This document shows, piece after piece, positions 47,401 through 59,854 of a DNA stretch of 64,000 nt; position 1 is the first letter of the stretch, and every line of letters begins with the position of its first letter. This stretch comes from Meghimatium bilineatum. Lineage: Eukaryota > Mollusca > Gastropoda > Stylommatophora > Philomycidae. Made by a program: the position numbers and the translations under genes. The stretch spans positions 18,611,129 through 18,675,128 of the forward strand of contig CM067317.1 of the NCBI GenBank assembly GCA_034231615.1. The letters are read 5' to 3'. The notes under the pieces are model-generated. The model was not told the origin of the DNA, searched no databases, and worked only from the letters and a program-made list of their open reading frames with translations.

Positions 47401-48835
47401 TAGTTCTATCTCTTGCGGTAGATTGTGTTTATCATCTAAGAAGTGGCTGTAACAACCACAATTTTAGGAAATTACTGAACAATACTGATTCAGAGTAGTG
47501 ATCTTTTTTATTACAGTGAAGTGTTACGGTTAAATCACAGAAATATGCGCATGAGATTTTACACACTACGAGATAAGTTCATGAAGCGCATGGCTATGGA
47601 GGGAAACAGCGCATGTGACTCAATGAAAACAAATGCTGCACAGTTAGCGTTCATGTGAAAATTACCAAGTACCTCTCAGAGCTGACTGTCAAACTGCAAA
47701 GCCCAACCAGCATCTTAGCCCGCTGTTCTCAAACGACAAATTATTAAAAGCTATAAAATGGCTGTAGAAAGTGACTAATAAAATAAGTAACATTGTAGAT
47801 TTCTCTAATCTGGAAGGATAAAAATATTATACGACACAAATACGCCGATGATGAAGTGAAAGTAATTGAGATATGTAATGTAAGATTCAATGTGCATGAA
47901 AAGTCAACAAATGGAACTGAAAATCTCTGCTGCACAATTCAATATGGAACCAGTTGATATTCCACAAAAATCAAATTTCAAAGATATTTGTTGCCATGCC
48001 TTGTATTTCCCTTTGCCTTGTATCTGTTAATTTTTCACCATCATGTAGAAGCTGGGTTGAAAATGTGAAAAAATTAGTTTGTCCAATGTACGGCCAATGT
48101 TGATTTCTCTCCAGACTGACAGACAAAAATGTATAAAAACAGCTGCAGCAGAAATATCATAATACGAGCTAACATCACACATCTCACAAAATGGAATCAG
48201 TCTTTGTCATAACAATAAGGATAATCTGAATTAATTCAACATGATTTCAATATTGCATATTAATGTTTCAGTTGATAGTATTTCATGACCAACCGCCGAT
48301 GTGGAGTCGATGTGGAGTCGATTTGGACACTACATTTAATAATGATCAATGTATGATACGAATGAGGTATTGAAAAAATTCAAGTGGACATTGGTAAAAA
48401 ATGGTTTACCCTGAAATATGCTATAGTATATTTCACTAATTTTGCCCTCAAAGAAATGTAATTATATGATTAAATGTTTAACGTGTTGATAAAATGTGTT
48501 TTCATATGTTGTTATTTTTGGTTAGACATAATAATTATCTACTTTATATTTGTGAAACATGTCTAGTATTTATAAATGAATAAAACCCACTAATCTTTTT
48601 CGGAATACTAATTATTGTATCTCGAGAAAAGAAATTTTACCACTGCAGACGTTTCACCAGAAACAACATTAAACACCGTCTATCTTGTGTTCATGAGTAC
48701 AAAATAGCGCTATTTCACGCTTAAATTATGTCAAGTGTATGATATACCAGTCATGTGCAAATGGGGTCTTATAATTGAATGTAAACATCTTAGCAATTGT
48801 CTGTGTGATATGTGTTCTGACGTATACTTTTGATT
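47401..48835. other. Unassigned AT-rich sequence
   Basis: Nothing recognised. Confidence 0.45.
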
Positions 48836-49850
48836 ATCATCAGGTGTCATGCCGCCTGGCATAGGCGATCATGGTTCTCCACAGCTCTCTTTCCACAGTA
48901 TTATGTATCAAGGTCGTTGTTGTTTCCCTGTCTTGCTAGGTTGTCAAACTGTCTAATATTTTCTCAAGTTGTCGTCCTCTGTTTCTGTTTCCTTCAATCT
49001 TCCCTGTTGTCAAAAAATGAGAGTGTCTCTTTCTTATATTATTGATTAAGGCAAATTTCGCATTTCACTCTTTCAACACATCCACATTAGTTTTCCTGGC
49101 AGTACATTGTATTCTTAGCATTCTTCTGTAGAACCACATCTCTATTGCATCTAATTTCCCACTTTCCAGTTTGTTTATTGTCCATTACTTGAATCAATGT
49201 GTTAGTATAAGAGTTATATAGCACTGTAGAACTTTCTTTCTCTCCTTTAATGACACGGTTATATTACACAATATACTTTTCGTTTTTCTGAATGTTGTTT
49301 TATACCTGCCCTATTCTGCTTCTTATTTCTGTTGGACTTCTTCCAACTGCTGTAATCGTTTTACCTAAATATTTGAATTGGTGGACCTGTTTTAAAACTA
49401 TATCATTCACTTTGATCTTACAACGTGTGTTATTTTGTTTCTTGAAATAACAATTAATTATGTTTTATTTATATTTGGGAAGAGACCTTTCTCTTTACTT
49501 TCTGTGACTACTACATTAATTAAATCGTGTGGGTCTTCTTCAATTTTTGCAATCAGAAGAGTGCCATCCACATATTTCAAATTATTTATGTTATGTCCTT
49601 CCACTGATATTCCTGGGACATCAACTATTGCACGCATTATGTTTTCACTGTATAAGGAGAATAGGTCTGGTGATACTGTATGTATACGTATACAGAATGT
49701 ATACATTTGATACCTATGAAAAATTAGCGAAAATTGAAAATAAATAATACATGTTAATTCATTGACTCTATACCATTTTACGTTCGCACACAAAATGTCA
49801 ATTATATGCGTTGCACATTTGCTGAGATACATAATTTTGAAGTTGGGCAA
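48836..49850 (-). pseudogene. LINE relic (family T): RT palm to 3' end
   Basis: The 49458-49850 frame reads FSLYSENIMRAIV and INNLKYVDGTLLIAKIE. The catalytic YADD is replaced by YVDG, losing the second Asp. It then has INVVVTESKEKG. The C-terminal part continues in other frames to 48836, where the complement of AGGTGTCATGCCGCCTGGCATAGGCGATCATGG marks the family's conserved 3' end. Confidence 0.85.
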
Positions 49851-50121
49851 AGCTATTGAAACGTTCTATAATTGCTCGCTTCTACACGTAATGTACCAGC
49901 GACTACTAGTGTAGTATTTACTGTGGTTTTATCATTTCAGACAGATTCCGTTGAGCCGTTACCAAGATAGCATATGAGCATTTCAATGCAGTCATATTAT
50001 GCGAGAGACATATTTGCTTAAGAAAAGCTCCTTTAGTCAGAGATCTCCGTGATGAAGTTTTTAAGCTGTTTTCACTGTGCTATTAACCATCGGCAACATA
50101 AAACACGTAAGTTACGTTGAA

Positions 50122-50244
50122 TATTATCCTTCTAGCGTGACGTATATGACATTTCTAATTGGCTGTGGACGAAAAGAATGAGAATAGTGACTAAGGAAAA
50201 TCACGGTAAATGCCAAACGTGCCACTTTTCAGAGAAGGATATTT
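50122..50244. mobile_element. MITE-A copy 4
   Basis: Left TATCCTTCTAGCGTGACG is mirrored by right CGTGCCACTTTTCAGAGAAGGATA. The inner block AAATCACGGTAAATG is present. Confidence 0.65.
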
Positions 50245-51239
50245 CTCTGTTGAGCCTACAGAGCTGTATACTGGAAAAAGACATATTTTTGCACAATAAT
50301 TCGACTAATAACGTGTTCATTACAAGGTGATACTTTCTTCAGAAGTCCCTGCCTGGATATTAACGCTTAATTCTACTGAGTTGTGTATTATAAACGCTCC
50401 TCTCAGTGGGCAGCGTGTCTCTTCATTGCGAGGGACAGAGTACATATATAAAACACAAGTGCAGTGAAGTCAGTTCTCTAATCTTTTTGACAATTTGAAA
50501 TGTAATTCCTTTTATTGTTGTACCTGTTCATAACAGTCTATTCTTGTTATCCATCTTTCTATAAGTGATGTTTCTTCTTATCAAGTTTATCGAAAAATTG
50601 TTCTATTGTCGTCAAACTCTTGAGCTCATTGAATACTTGTTCAGATGTGTCATCAAACTCTTGTACTAAAATACGTGATGTGTTTTCATTAAACTCATGT
50701 ATAGGAATAGCTCTATTGTCACGAAACTCTTACAGCACATTTGTTGACACGTTTCAAACTCGTGGGTGTTTTTTTTAAATACTTTATTCGTTTTCAAACT
50801 CCTGCCGGTTAGCAGGATATGGACAATGTCATTGAATGAGTTTTCGTGTGGCCAAAATTTCGATTTTGATATCAAGACTTCAGCTGAGACACAACAGAGT
50901 TTATGGGCGTGTCCAGTTTGCAGTGATAATGATCCAACGACTAAAGAACTAGCTAACAACAGACTTACAGTGTGGAATTTATGGTATAAACTGGATTTAT
51001 ACGTGATGTGTTATACATGATCAATTGTATTATAGACATCATTTTGTCGTCACTTAACACGAGCAGTGTTCAAATGAAACTAGCCCGTACTGCATCACCT
51101 ATGTCAGCTTGTGAGGAGTGTGATGTCATCACAGATGTAATAAGTATCCATCGATGGACCTATGGTCACATGGTTATTCTCTTCCTATTATTAATGTGCT
51201 CTTCAAGGCAGTTGGTCAACATGGCCAGTGTGATAACGA
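50245..51239. other. Unassigned sequence
   Basis: Degenerate recurrence of 'CTCTTGNNNTCATTGAAT/TTGTTC-ATTGTC-CAAACTC' (about 50540-50800) suggests an old ~60-bp repeat. Frames at 50666-51020 have no recognisable domain. Confidence 0.4.
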
Positions 51240-52560
51240 ATCTATTCAAATTTGACCATGGAGCAGTGATTCGGTGTTGTACAGCCGATAGATGTCCACC
51301 AACTAAAGTTTATCAAGGAATGCGAATAGTATATGGTGGAGCATGTGTTTCGAATTCACAAGGGAAGGATTGGATACGGTTGGTTCGGGAAAAGCAATAG
51401 GTAACCAAGATCTTTTGCAGCCCGGTTAGACACGTGTTGCTATAACATAATAACCCATTATTAAGTTTAAGTATGGTTACCCATAGCATTTATTAATGCA
51501 GTTGAGGTGTAGTATATTAGCGATCTCATATTTCAGTGGCTCTGCTATATGAGTACGATAGCCATGTCCTCTTCCTCGCAGTCTTTACTTCTCGGTACGC
51601 AAATAATGCTGGGTCGATCCCAGAGTCGTTGAAATCTGAAAAAAAAACTTTCTGGGGAATTAACCTAGGACCACTCATATACGAAGTCAGTGCACTAACC
51701 ACTGCCCTACGCAAACCATTACTAAGATGGATTCAGCAATACGTGTTAACAGTTGCCGGGGTTTACGCTCGCTAGCTAATACATTATTTGTGTGATTAGG
51801 AATCGTTCAAATGTTTGTTCAGAATGATTGACGTAACGAACGGTGTGTTCTCAGCGGGTACCATGGATATTGACCTGGTATCATTGACTAGGCAAGAAAG
51901 AATGGAGTGGAGTTTGATCCATTTGCAACGTTACCATGTTCTGGGTAATGCATTTCTGTCTTGAACAGTGGCAGGTGACGAATCGTGGTGTCCACATATT
52001 GAGCCATGCGGCAAAGCAGCAATGTAACCATCATAGATCACCAAAAAACAAAACTTTCCTATTAAAAATATATGCAGGAAATGTTATGATTGCTGCTTTT
52101 TTTTATTACCATGAAGACTTCTTTTTGGTGAACTTTAAAGCGCCTAGTGTGAACATTAATGATATTGGCTACAACAACACACGAGACAAGCTGAATATAT
52201 CCATCAAGAATGAGCGAGTCGACATGATGTCCCGAGGTGTCATTATGTTGCACAACAATGCTCGCTTGCATTAGTCCATAAAAAGTCCATAAAGTCCCTA
52301 AAATTAGATCTTCCATCACAATATGACCTTTCCGGGGAAGATCATTTGCTACCTGTCGCCTTCCCTAAACACTTGGCCGAATTCACTATTGCAAACATAT
52401 TTTCCGTCATACACCGCCTGCATTCATTCTTTGAAGAATTGTGGTTGGTCAACATCCTTAGATTGTAAGAAGCTAAATCATTGCTCGTTGGTCAAATTTG
52501 GACTGGTTCGTTATCGCACTGACCATGTTGTCGGCTGCATGGAAAGAAAACTAAGCATAA
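51240..52560 (+). pseudogene. Mariner-like transposase relic with an internal insertion
   Basis: The N-terminal mariner helix-turn-helix is visible at the end of the 51008-51400 frame: DHGAVIRCCTADRCPPTKVYQGM and YGGACVSNSQGKDW. After an unrelated ~400 bp stretch the protein resumes with WSLIHLQRYHVLGNAFL, VAGDESWCPHIEP (first catalytic Asp in 'GDESW'), and RGVIMLHNNARLH. In that last block the second catalytic Asp is Asn ('HNNAR' for 'HDNAR'). Degraded C-terminal remnants run to about 52560. Many stops are present. Confidence 0.85.
51655..51722 (-). mobile_element. tRNA-like SINE head
   Basis: On the minus strand GTAGGGCAGTGGTTAGTGCACTGACTT (A-box-like GGCAGTGGTTAG) is followed about 27 bp later by GGTTAATTCCC (B-box-like). 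An oligo-A/T stretch and a second GGGATCGACCC follow. It lies in the stretch that interrupts the mariner, so it is probably part of a SINE inserted there. It is not a functional tRNA gene because the stems do not close convincingly. Confidence 0.5.
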
Positions 52561-52659
52561 GAAGAGAATGACCTCATGTCCATTTATTCATTTATGTGTA
52601 CCTACTACATCAGTGATGACATGTGTGACACATCACTTGCGGGTTTCATTTGAATAGGC

Positions 52660-52662
52660 TCT

Positions 52663-52705
<43 letters not shown>

Positions 52706-52735
52706 TAATAATAATAACAATAATAATAATAATAA
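52660..52735. repeat. (AAT)n microsatellite
   Basis: Trinucleotide run with a few AAC interruptions. Confidence 0.96.
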
Positions 52736-52829
52736 TACTCGTCCATCGCAAGCGATGATGGCTACAGTTTCATTCGCGTGTTCTTGTGTCTATCCTAGAA
52801 TATAATCCATACCATATTTGGGATACCTA

Positions 52830-53577
52830 GGGTCAGAATACATAATGCGAAATGTACGAGCAGACGCACATTATGAACAGTTTGAACCCCTTAATATTGG
52901 AGAACATGAGATTCCAGAAATTAGGTATGAAGTGACACCACATTAATATCAGTAAGCCACACAAGTTTAAAACACGTAGTGACAGAATGTTTAACAAAGT
53001 GACAGAATTCACATACCTAGGAATTAATATAACAACAGACCGCAAGAGCAGCAAAGAAATACACAACAGATGTAGTAAAGCATACCAAGCCCTAGGGCAA
53101 ATGACACCAATCTTCAGAAAAAAATATAAGAGTTTAAACACCAACATAACATTATTCACAACGATTATTATGCCACGGCTGTGCTACTTATGCCAAACAT
53201 GGACAATGACAGCGTAGGACAAATGTAAACTTGTGACAGCTGAAATGGCATGCTTACGCAGAATCCTAGAAATATCGTTAAGAGACAGGATGAGGAATGA
53301 GGACATCCGACAAAAAACCGGCACCACCCCAATCTTAGAATATATCAAGAGACAACAGATGCAATTGTTTGCATCAGCAAACTACCATTAGACAGCGTAC
53401 CACAGCAAGCTATGCTACACAGATACAGCGAAGGCAAACCTAGAGGCTGACCACGAAAATGATGGACCACTGAAATAAAAGAGGTGACAAATTCCACAAT
53501 ATACTCAGCACACAAGGAGGCTGTCTCCAGAAAACTCTTCTACCCCTGACGCTGAAAGGCAACAAAGGGTTTCGGCG
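52830..53577 (+). pseudogene. LINE relic (family G), RT C-terminus and 3' UTR
   Basis: Frame 52987-53217 reads EFTYLGINITTDRKSSKEIHNRC, LFTTIIMPRLCY and CQTWTMTA. Further on, MACLRRILEISLRDRMRNEDIRQ is readable in another frame (about 53245-53315). The 3' UTR CTTCTACCCCTGACGCTGAAAGGCAACAAAGGGTTT is the same as that at 16290-16335 (reverse). It ends directly in GATAGATA repeats. Confidence 0.85.
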
Positions 53578-54302
<725 letters not shown>

Positions 54303-54414
54303 ACATTATGTCAGTTAAGCATAATAGTGAGGTAAAAAATATTTTCATCAATGCAAAAAACACACACATAATGCATATAAACAGAAATTAGCTCACACTT
54401 ACAATAGTCTTTGA

Positions 54415-54800
54415 CCAAGAACAACAGAAAATGTCAGCAACTTTGAATATCTTGGTTCACCCATAAACAGCACAGAAGATTGCTCAGCAGAGATCAGTAA
54501 GAGATTAACAATGATCATTTTAAAACATCACAGATGAAAACTTTATGGTAAGGTGCAAACAGAAAACCACAGTTACAAATATTAAGAAGCTACATTTTTC
54601 TAGTGGCAATATATGATTGCGAGACTTGGGCAAAGACATCCGCGATAAAAAAAAAATATCGGCATTCAAAATGAAATATTATAGAAATATCCCAAGAATA
54701 AAATGAAAAGAATCACGAACTAACGCAGACGTCCGCAAATTCCTGAACTCCTTATTATTGAGCTGAAAAAGATCAGTGTTTCGATGAACATCGAACTCTT
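54415..54800 (+). pseudogene. LINE relic, C-terminal region
   Basis: Reads NFEYLGSPINSTEDCSAEISKRL and then broken YxRLGQ-like pieces. Nucleotide similarity to 21850-22150 shows a shared family. Confidence 0.75.
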
Positions 54801-55044
54801 AAAGATATAAACTCTGCCCATGTCATTGTATTCTCATGGAACATTTTCTCTCGTGACACACGATGTCTTCCCTTGTTATTAATATCTATATGGACGATTT
54901 CTTCTTTTATCATTAACATTTCTTATCTTATCTTAAACTGTTGTAGAGCATTACTTACGTTTTTATTAAACTCATCAACGATGTCCATCCTTATCATTAA
55001 TTTCATATACAAGATTTTGTTTTCTTAAACATTCGTAGCATAAC

Positions 55045-55215
55045 CTATTCAGGACGTAGAATTTTTTGGATGTAGTGATTTTATAGGCAATATAAATACT
55101 TTAATAGTTTGACATTGCTTTTTGAACGATCCGGATGCATACATGCCTGCGATTGGTTTCAAACCCAGTACCTTGACCGTCACAGACGCGCTCTGTACCA
55201 CGAGAGCCACGAACC
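55045..55215 (-). mobile_element. tRNA-headed SINE-B, copy 2
   Basis: The minus strand begins with GTGGCTCTCGTGGTACAGAGCG (A-box-like), then CTGGGTTTGAAACC (B-box-like GGTTTGAAACC). It continues GATCGTTCAAAAAGCAATGTCAA, TTTATATTGCC and AAAATCACTAC. The downstream blocks match 38630-38762, supporting one tRNA-derived SINE family. Confidence 0.7.
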
Positions 55216-55257
55216 GGACAGACTTCTCTTTCTATTAAATTTATATTCCAAATTCTT

Positions 55258-55655
55258 ATATTGTCTTCAAACTCATATACAAGATTTGGGCCCAGAGATG
55301 ACATGCACACTATAGTGCACCGGACGGCGCTCCATAGCTGGTCGAGCATCAGGGTCAATGAACCACAGCAGGCCACGATCCTCAGTACACTTCCACGCAG
55401 TGGGCCTGGAAACAGGAGTGCAGCAACCCTGCTATAGCCTGGCCAAGTACTAGAGATCGAAGATACGGGAATGCTAACCCAGCCCAAAATATTCTGGCTG
55501 AAGACGGATGTGTCAGGTCAAAAGGTTCAGATAACGCAGCTTGCTGTAAAACATGACACAACGCAGATCACCCTCATACGCCCTTCTCAGGACGGTCAGC
55601 AGAATGCTTTCAGAGGGTCCGCCGCAAGGCGTACAACGAAGAAGAAGATATACAA
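55258..55655 (+). mobile_element. Composite retroposon: head of the 1.3 kb element with SINE-A tail
   Basis: The first half (CACGCAGTGGGCCTGGAAACAGG ... CTGGCCAAGTAC ... GATCG ... GAATG) parallels 29095-29180 of the 1.3 kb element. The second half (CTGAAGACGGATGTGTCAGG, AACATGACACAACGC, then GAAGAAGAAG) parallels the 3' half of SINE-A. The ~900 bp middle of the long element is absent. Confidence 0.65.
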
Positions 55656-57139
55656 GATTTATTTCCTTAAAACATAAATTATGGGCACGATTTATTCCCT
55701 CTCCTGCAGCACTCTCCTCTCGGTCGTATATCTGTCGCTTTGGTTATATATCACTAAATTTTGGTACAAAATAAGAAGAATACATTCCAATTTTTTTAAT
55801 ATTATGCGCAGCATGATTCTAACTTTGGAGTAGTGCCCGCACTTTTGAGTCGTTACTAAAACTACGTGACTAACATACAGTGTTGCCACGAAAAGACAAT
55901 GGCTAATTTAATCGGAGATATTTGCTTAAATAGCGTGTCAGCTACAGATAAAGATGATGTCCGTTTCTCACAAACTTGCAACATTTAAAGATGTCCCGTC
56001 AGCGTCATCCAATGAAATTATATTTCTACAGTAGTGAAATGATTTGGTGGAAAACCGAATAGAACGCAATTATGTGTAAAGTTTGTGCATACAACATAAT
56101 ACAGCTGTCACAAAGGCGCATCGGATGAGAAAAAAAATGTATCTTGACGTTAGCGGTTGTATTAGGGATAGACTTAACACAGAACTTAACCCCCAGCCCT
56201 AACCTCCTTAATTATATACATAAATTATATAAAAATTTACTTATGCTATTATTGAAGCGTATCCCGTACACAATATTGCTACTCAAGTATTCCTGAATTT
56301 TGGGGCACCACTAATATATCCGATTATATCGCCAGTACTTGTGGATGGCCAGCGTTCTAACCAACTACTTTAACACGTTGTGTTTTACGAGTCGAACTAA
56401 CTATCAACTGTGCTGATTCCGCTATTATTGAAAACTGCTACAAATATTTCTGGATTCATAATATAATACATGTACATAATTTCTTTCCAAGGTGAAGTTC
56501 AGTAATTACGTCAACAAGTAGGGGGTGGGGGTTCTAAAAACTTTTGATCCTTTTTTTTACAAGGGGTAGGGGAGTTTGACAGTGGTTGGATTTATTAGTA
56601 TTGTTTTTATGCACGAATTGCATTTCTGTAATCTTTTTTAACATGTTAATAAAAATATGAGGTAAATGTTCTTTTCATAGTTATACTATTTAATTTTAGA
56701 TAAGGAATGAGGTGGACTTAACATTTGTTGAGAAAATTAAGCAGGGGATGTACCTAAATTCTTTAGTTTTTGGCAAGTAGAGGGAATCAAAAATTGCCAA
56801 TCAAATTGTGGTTGTAGTATATCGATAGCCCTCTGTCACAAAAATTGTAAAGAACATTACACATTGGTCAACAAATATGATAGACGAATGATAAGATAGT
56901 TGCCTTGGAAGTGTGAGATGTGTTCCTTGCTTGGTGCAGTAATCATGAGATACTGACTAACTGGAATTCCTCCATTCGTGCACTGAACATGCATACATAA
57001 ACATTCATTAAACAACAGTGCCTTTGGGGGAACCTTACATAATTCCGGATGTGACAACTGAAAAAATACCTAATATTTTGTCAGAAAGACAATGCGTTGT
57101 CAAGAGCTACCTGCTCACATCTAAAGGGTTTTATTTCAT
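55656..57139. other. Unassigned AT-rich sequence
   Basis: Short G-rich and T-rich tracts near 56520-56570. Nothing else recognised. Confidence 0.45.
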
Positions 57140-57172
57140 CATCATATTCATCATCATCATCATCATCATCAT
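57140..57172. repeat. (ATC)n microsatellite
   Basis: About eight to ten ATC/CAT trinucleotides. Confidence 0.9.
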
Positions 57173-58205
57173 ACAGTACTGTTTCGCGATTATTAAATTC
57201 ATACACATAATTTTCTGTTTCCTACCCTCAATCTCTCATTCAACGCGTCTTATTCTGCCTCTCAACTCTAACTGGACATTTCTTTAATTATCATTAAATA
57301 CAGCAGTTGTTTAAATATGCATTATTTCCACATGCTTGCTTATTAGCCAGAAGGAAACTTTGTTGCCCATTCTCATTGGTATTATGTAATTCTGTTGTGC
57401 GTGTTCCACGCATGAATACATGAGGCTAATTTCAACAAATGAATCTCAACCTCTGTCACCTCTATCTCAATATCTACAAAGCAGAAAATACTTCTTTTTT
57501 CTTAATTGATACAGTGGATAGAATAAAACATATGCAAGGTTTATTCATATAATCTATATCTCTTTCAGACCTAGTCACGATGTCGAATTATATAATCAAT
57601 AATCAATCAGGCAATTGACCCCCATAAGTGCATAGACCACAGAAGAATTCCTTACAGCATACCCCGACCTTCTCTTCTTCTCGTGATTTGACGTCAATAG
57701 CACGGAGGATTTTTATCATCTCTTCTCAAAGTTGTTCTATATTTTATCGGTCTTTTCTTTTTCTGTGGATTTCTTTTCTATTTCTCTGGGCAATGCCTGA
57801 ATTTTAATACAGCTTTCTGCTTTCTTCCGAGAATGTTTATTCTTCTCCATTTCCTAGGCATATCTGCAGAAATGATAAAAGTAGATGTGATGGGACTGTG
57901 ACGTGGTCAGGAATGTGCGGCGATGTCAGGGACTACAAAGAATTTTTTTATCAACCAACAGGAAACAGAACTGTCAGTCGTCGTGTAACTGTCCATGTTC
58001 TCAGATGGAGATTGGATCACATATGGATGTGTTCTGTTTCTATTGATGATGATCTTCCGACTGACTATCTGCTGGAAATAATAATCATGTCTTGTTCTCA
58101 TCGAAGAAAATCACATGGAAGTTGTATTGTTTCAATAACTCTTCGAAGCTTCATAATAATATTATTGAATTATCTACATTCAAGAATATGTGATCATTTT
58201 TATAC
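57173..58205. other. Unassigned sequence
   Basis: The frame 57898-58410 starts here, but I see no domain in it and its end is periodic through the 23-bp array. Confidence 0.45.
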
Positions 58206-58209
58206 GACG

Positions 58210-58335
58210 ACGCTAGAATTATTTCTGCCCTGTACTTATAATTATTTCTGCCGTGTACTTATAATTATTTCTGCCGTGTACTTAGAATTATTTCTGCCGT
58301 GTACTTATAATTATTTCTGCCGTGTACTTAGAATG
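58210..58335. repeat. 23-bp tandem repeat, about five copies
   Basis: Units of ATAATTATTTCTGCCGTGTACTT with T/G alternation (TTATAATT vs TTAGAATT). Confidence 0.93.
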
Positions 58336-58514
58336 GATGAAAACATACTTCCTCAACAACCACTAATGTGGAAGGCAGAAGAGAAAAGAAAAGTATGGAG
58401 ACCAAACTGAACTTTACGCATAACAATAGACAAAAAACGTGCATGGCTATAAGTATAGAGAACATCAGCAACTTGAAACGAGAAGAGATATCATTAAATT
58501 AGAGAAAATTATTC

Positions 58515-58640
58515 AACATAAAGAGAAATCATCAACATAGAGAGAAATCATCAACATAGAGAGAAATCATCAACATAGAGAGAAATCATCAACATAGAGA
58601 GAAATCATCAACATAGAGAGAAATCATCAACATAGAGATA
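58515..58640. repeat. 19-bp tandem repeat, about seven copies
   Basis: Near-perfect AACATAGAGAGAAATCATC units. Confidence 0.95.
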
Positions 58641-59066
58641 AATCACTACTGCTCTATGTGTCATCTTTAGTGAAAATTGAAGAAGGAATTAACTAATCAC
58701 CCTAAATACTTCTGTGTTAGAGGAGTACTCAGCTTCACTGATTTCACTGAAACTATTTTTTAATTGGTCAATTTGCGTGCACTGTGTATGGTCAGTCAAT
58801 GAAAAGTAGGGATCAGTCAACGATCATCGAACAAGTATTAATAGTTGACAGGAGTTTTAGCTGGAGACAGGCTTTTAGTAATGTTTAGCGAGATATACGT
58901 GAAATAAAAGGACGACGGCCATTGTCATAATTAGATAAAAAGCGAACGCTCCAAGGTATAACCACATTACACTCCCGTCCAAGGCTGAGAGAGTGGTCCT
59001 GCTCAAGATTTCTTTAATGATTTAATCACTTTTCTTGTCAGTTATACACTTCTGTGGCCTCATCGG
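58641..59066. other. Unassigned sequence
   Basis: Short stretch resembling Tc1/mariner flanks (GATCAGTCAACGATCATCG near 58810), but nothing firm. Confidence 0.4.
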
Positions 59067-59197
59067 GATCATCCTAAAAAATGATGTCATTTGAAATTTT
59101 ATGTGATATGTATTGGTCACTTTATGAATACTTTGTGTCCACAACTAATAAAAATAACGGAAATAGTCAAAAACTTTATCTTTGAAGGATTATAACC
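59067..59197. mobile_element. MITE-A copy 5
   Basis: GATCATCCTAAAAAATGATGTCA on the left and CTTTGAAGGATTATAACC on the right, with TATTGGTCAC and AATAACGGAAATAGTC inside as in the other copies. Confidence 0.6.
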
Positions 59198-59249
59198 GAT
59201 GAATCCACAGGACTGCATAACTTTTTATATTTTTCCTTTAATGTATAGG

Positions 59250-59830
59250 TCATCATCATAATCATCAGGTGTCATGCCGGATGGGTAAGGCGATCATGGC
59301 TCTGTACAGCTCTCTATCTCCAGTATTGTGTATCAAAAACTTTGCTGTTTCTCTACTGTGCCAGGTCGTTAAACTGTCTACAATTTTCTCACGTTGTCGC
59401 CCTCTGTCTCTGTTACCTTCAATCTTGCACGTTCTCCAAAGCCCGTTGTCTCATAACGTGGCCATAAAATTATGGTTGTCTTTTACCTGTATTATTGATT
59501 AAGCCCCGTCTCGCACAGACTCTTTCAACACCGACACATTAGTTTTCCTGCCAGTCCATGATATTCTCAACATTTTTCTATAGAACCACATCTCTATGGT
59601 TTCTAATTTCCTACTTTTCTGTTTGTTTATTTTCTAAGACTCGCATCCATATGTTATTATATACATTATATAGCACTGTAAAACTCTCTTCCTCACCTCT
59701 AATGGCAATGTCATATGATAAAATATATTTTTCATTTTAATGAATGCTGCTTTTGCCTGCCCTATTCTGCTTCTTATGTCTGTCGAACTTCTTCCATCTG
59801 CTGTAATCGTTGTACCTAAACATTAACTAA
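59250..59830 (-). pseudogene. LINE relic (family T), C-terminal region
   Basis: Minus-strand similarity to 48836-49400 at nucleotide level: GTGTCATGCCGGATGGGTAAGGCGATCATGG at the 3' end, then GTTTTCCTGCCAGTCCATG, and CCTGCCCTATTCTGCTTCTTAT. It is frame-broken throughout and is followed, in tandem, by a second family T fragment. Confidence 0.78.
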
Positions 59831-59854
59831 CTAATTAACTCGAATTGGTTAAAA

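Noticed and set aside
49435-49747. Plus-strand frames opposite the LINE
   Set aside because: Shadows of the minus-strand reverse transcriptase relic.
55130-55215. Functional tRNA gene
   Set aside because: A- and B-box-like strings are present but the acceptor and anticodon stems do not close; the downstream sequence is shared with another SINE copy.
57898-58410. 170-codon plus-strand frame
   Set aside because: No recognisable domain; the C-terminal third is the 23-bp array and the N-terminal part has no supporting signal.
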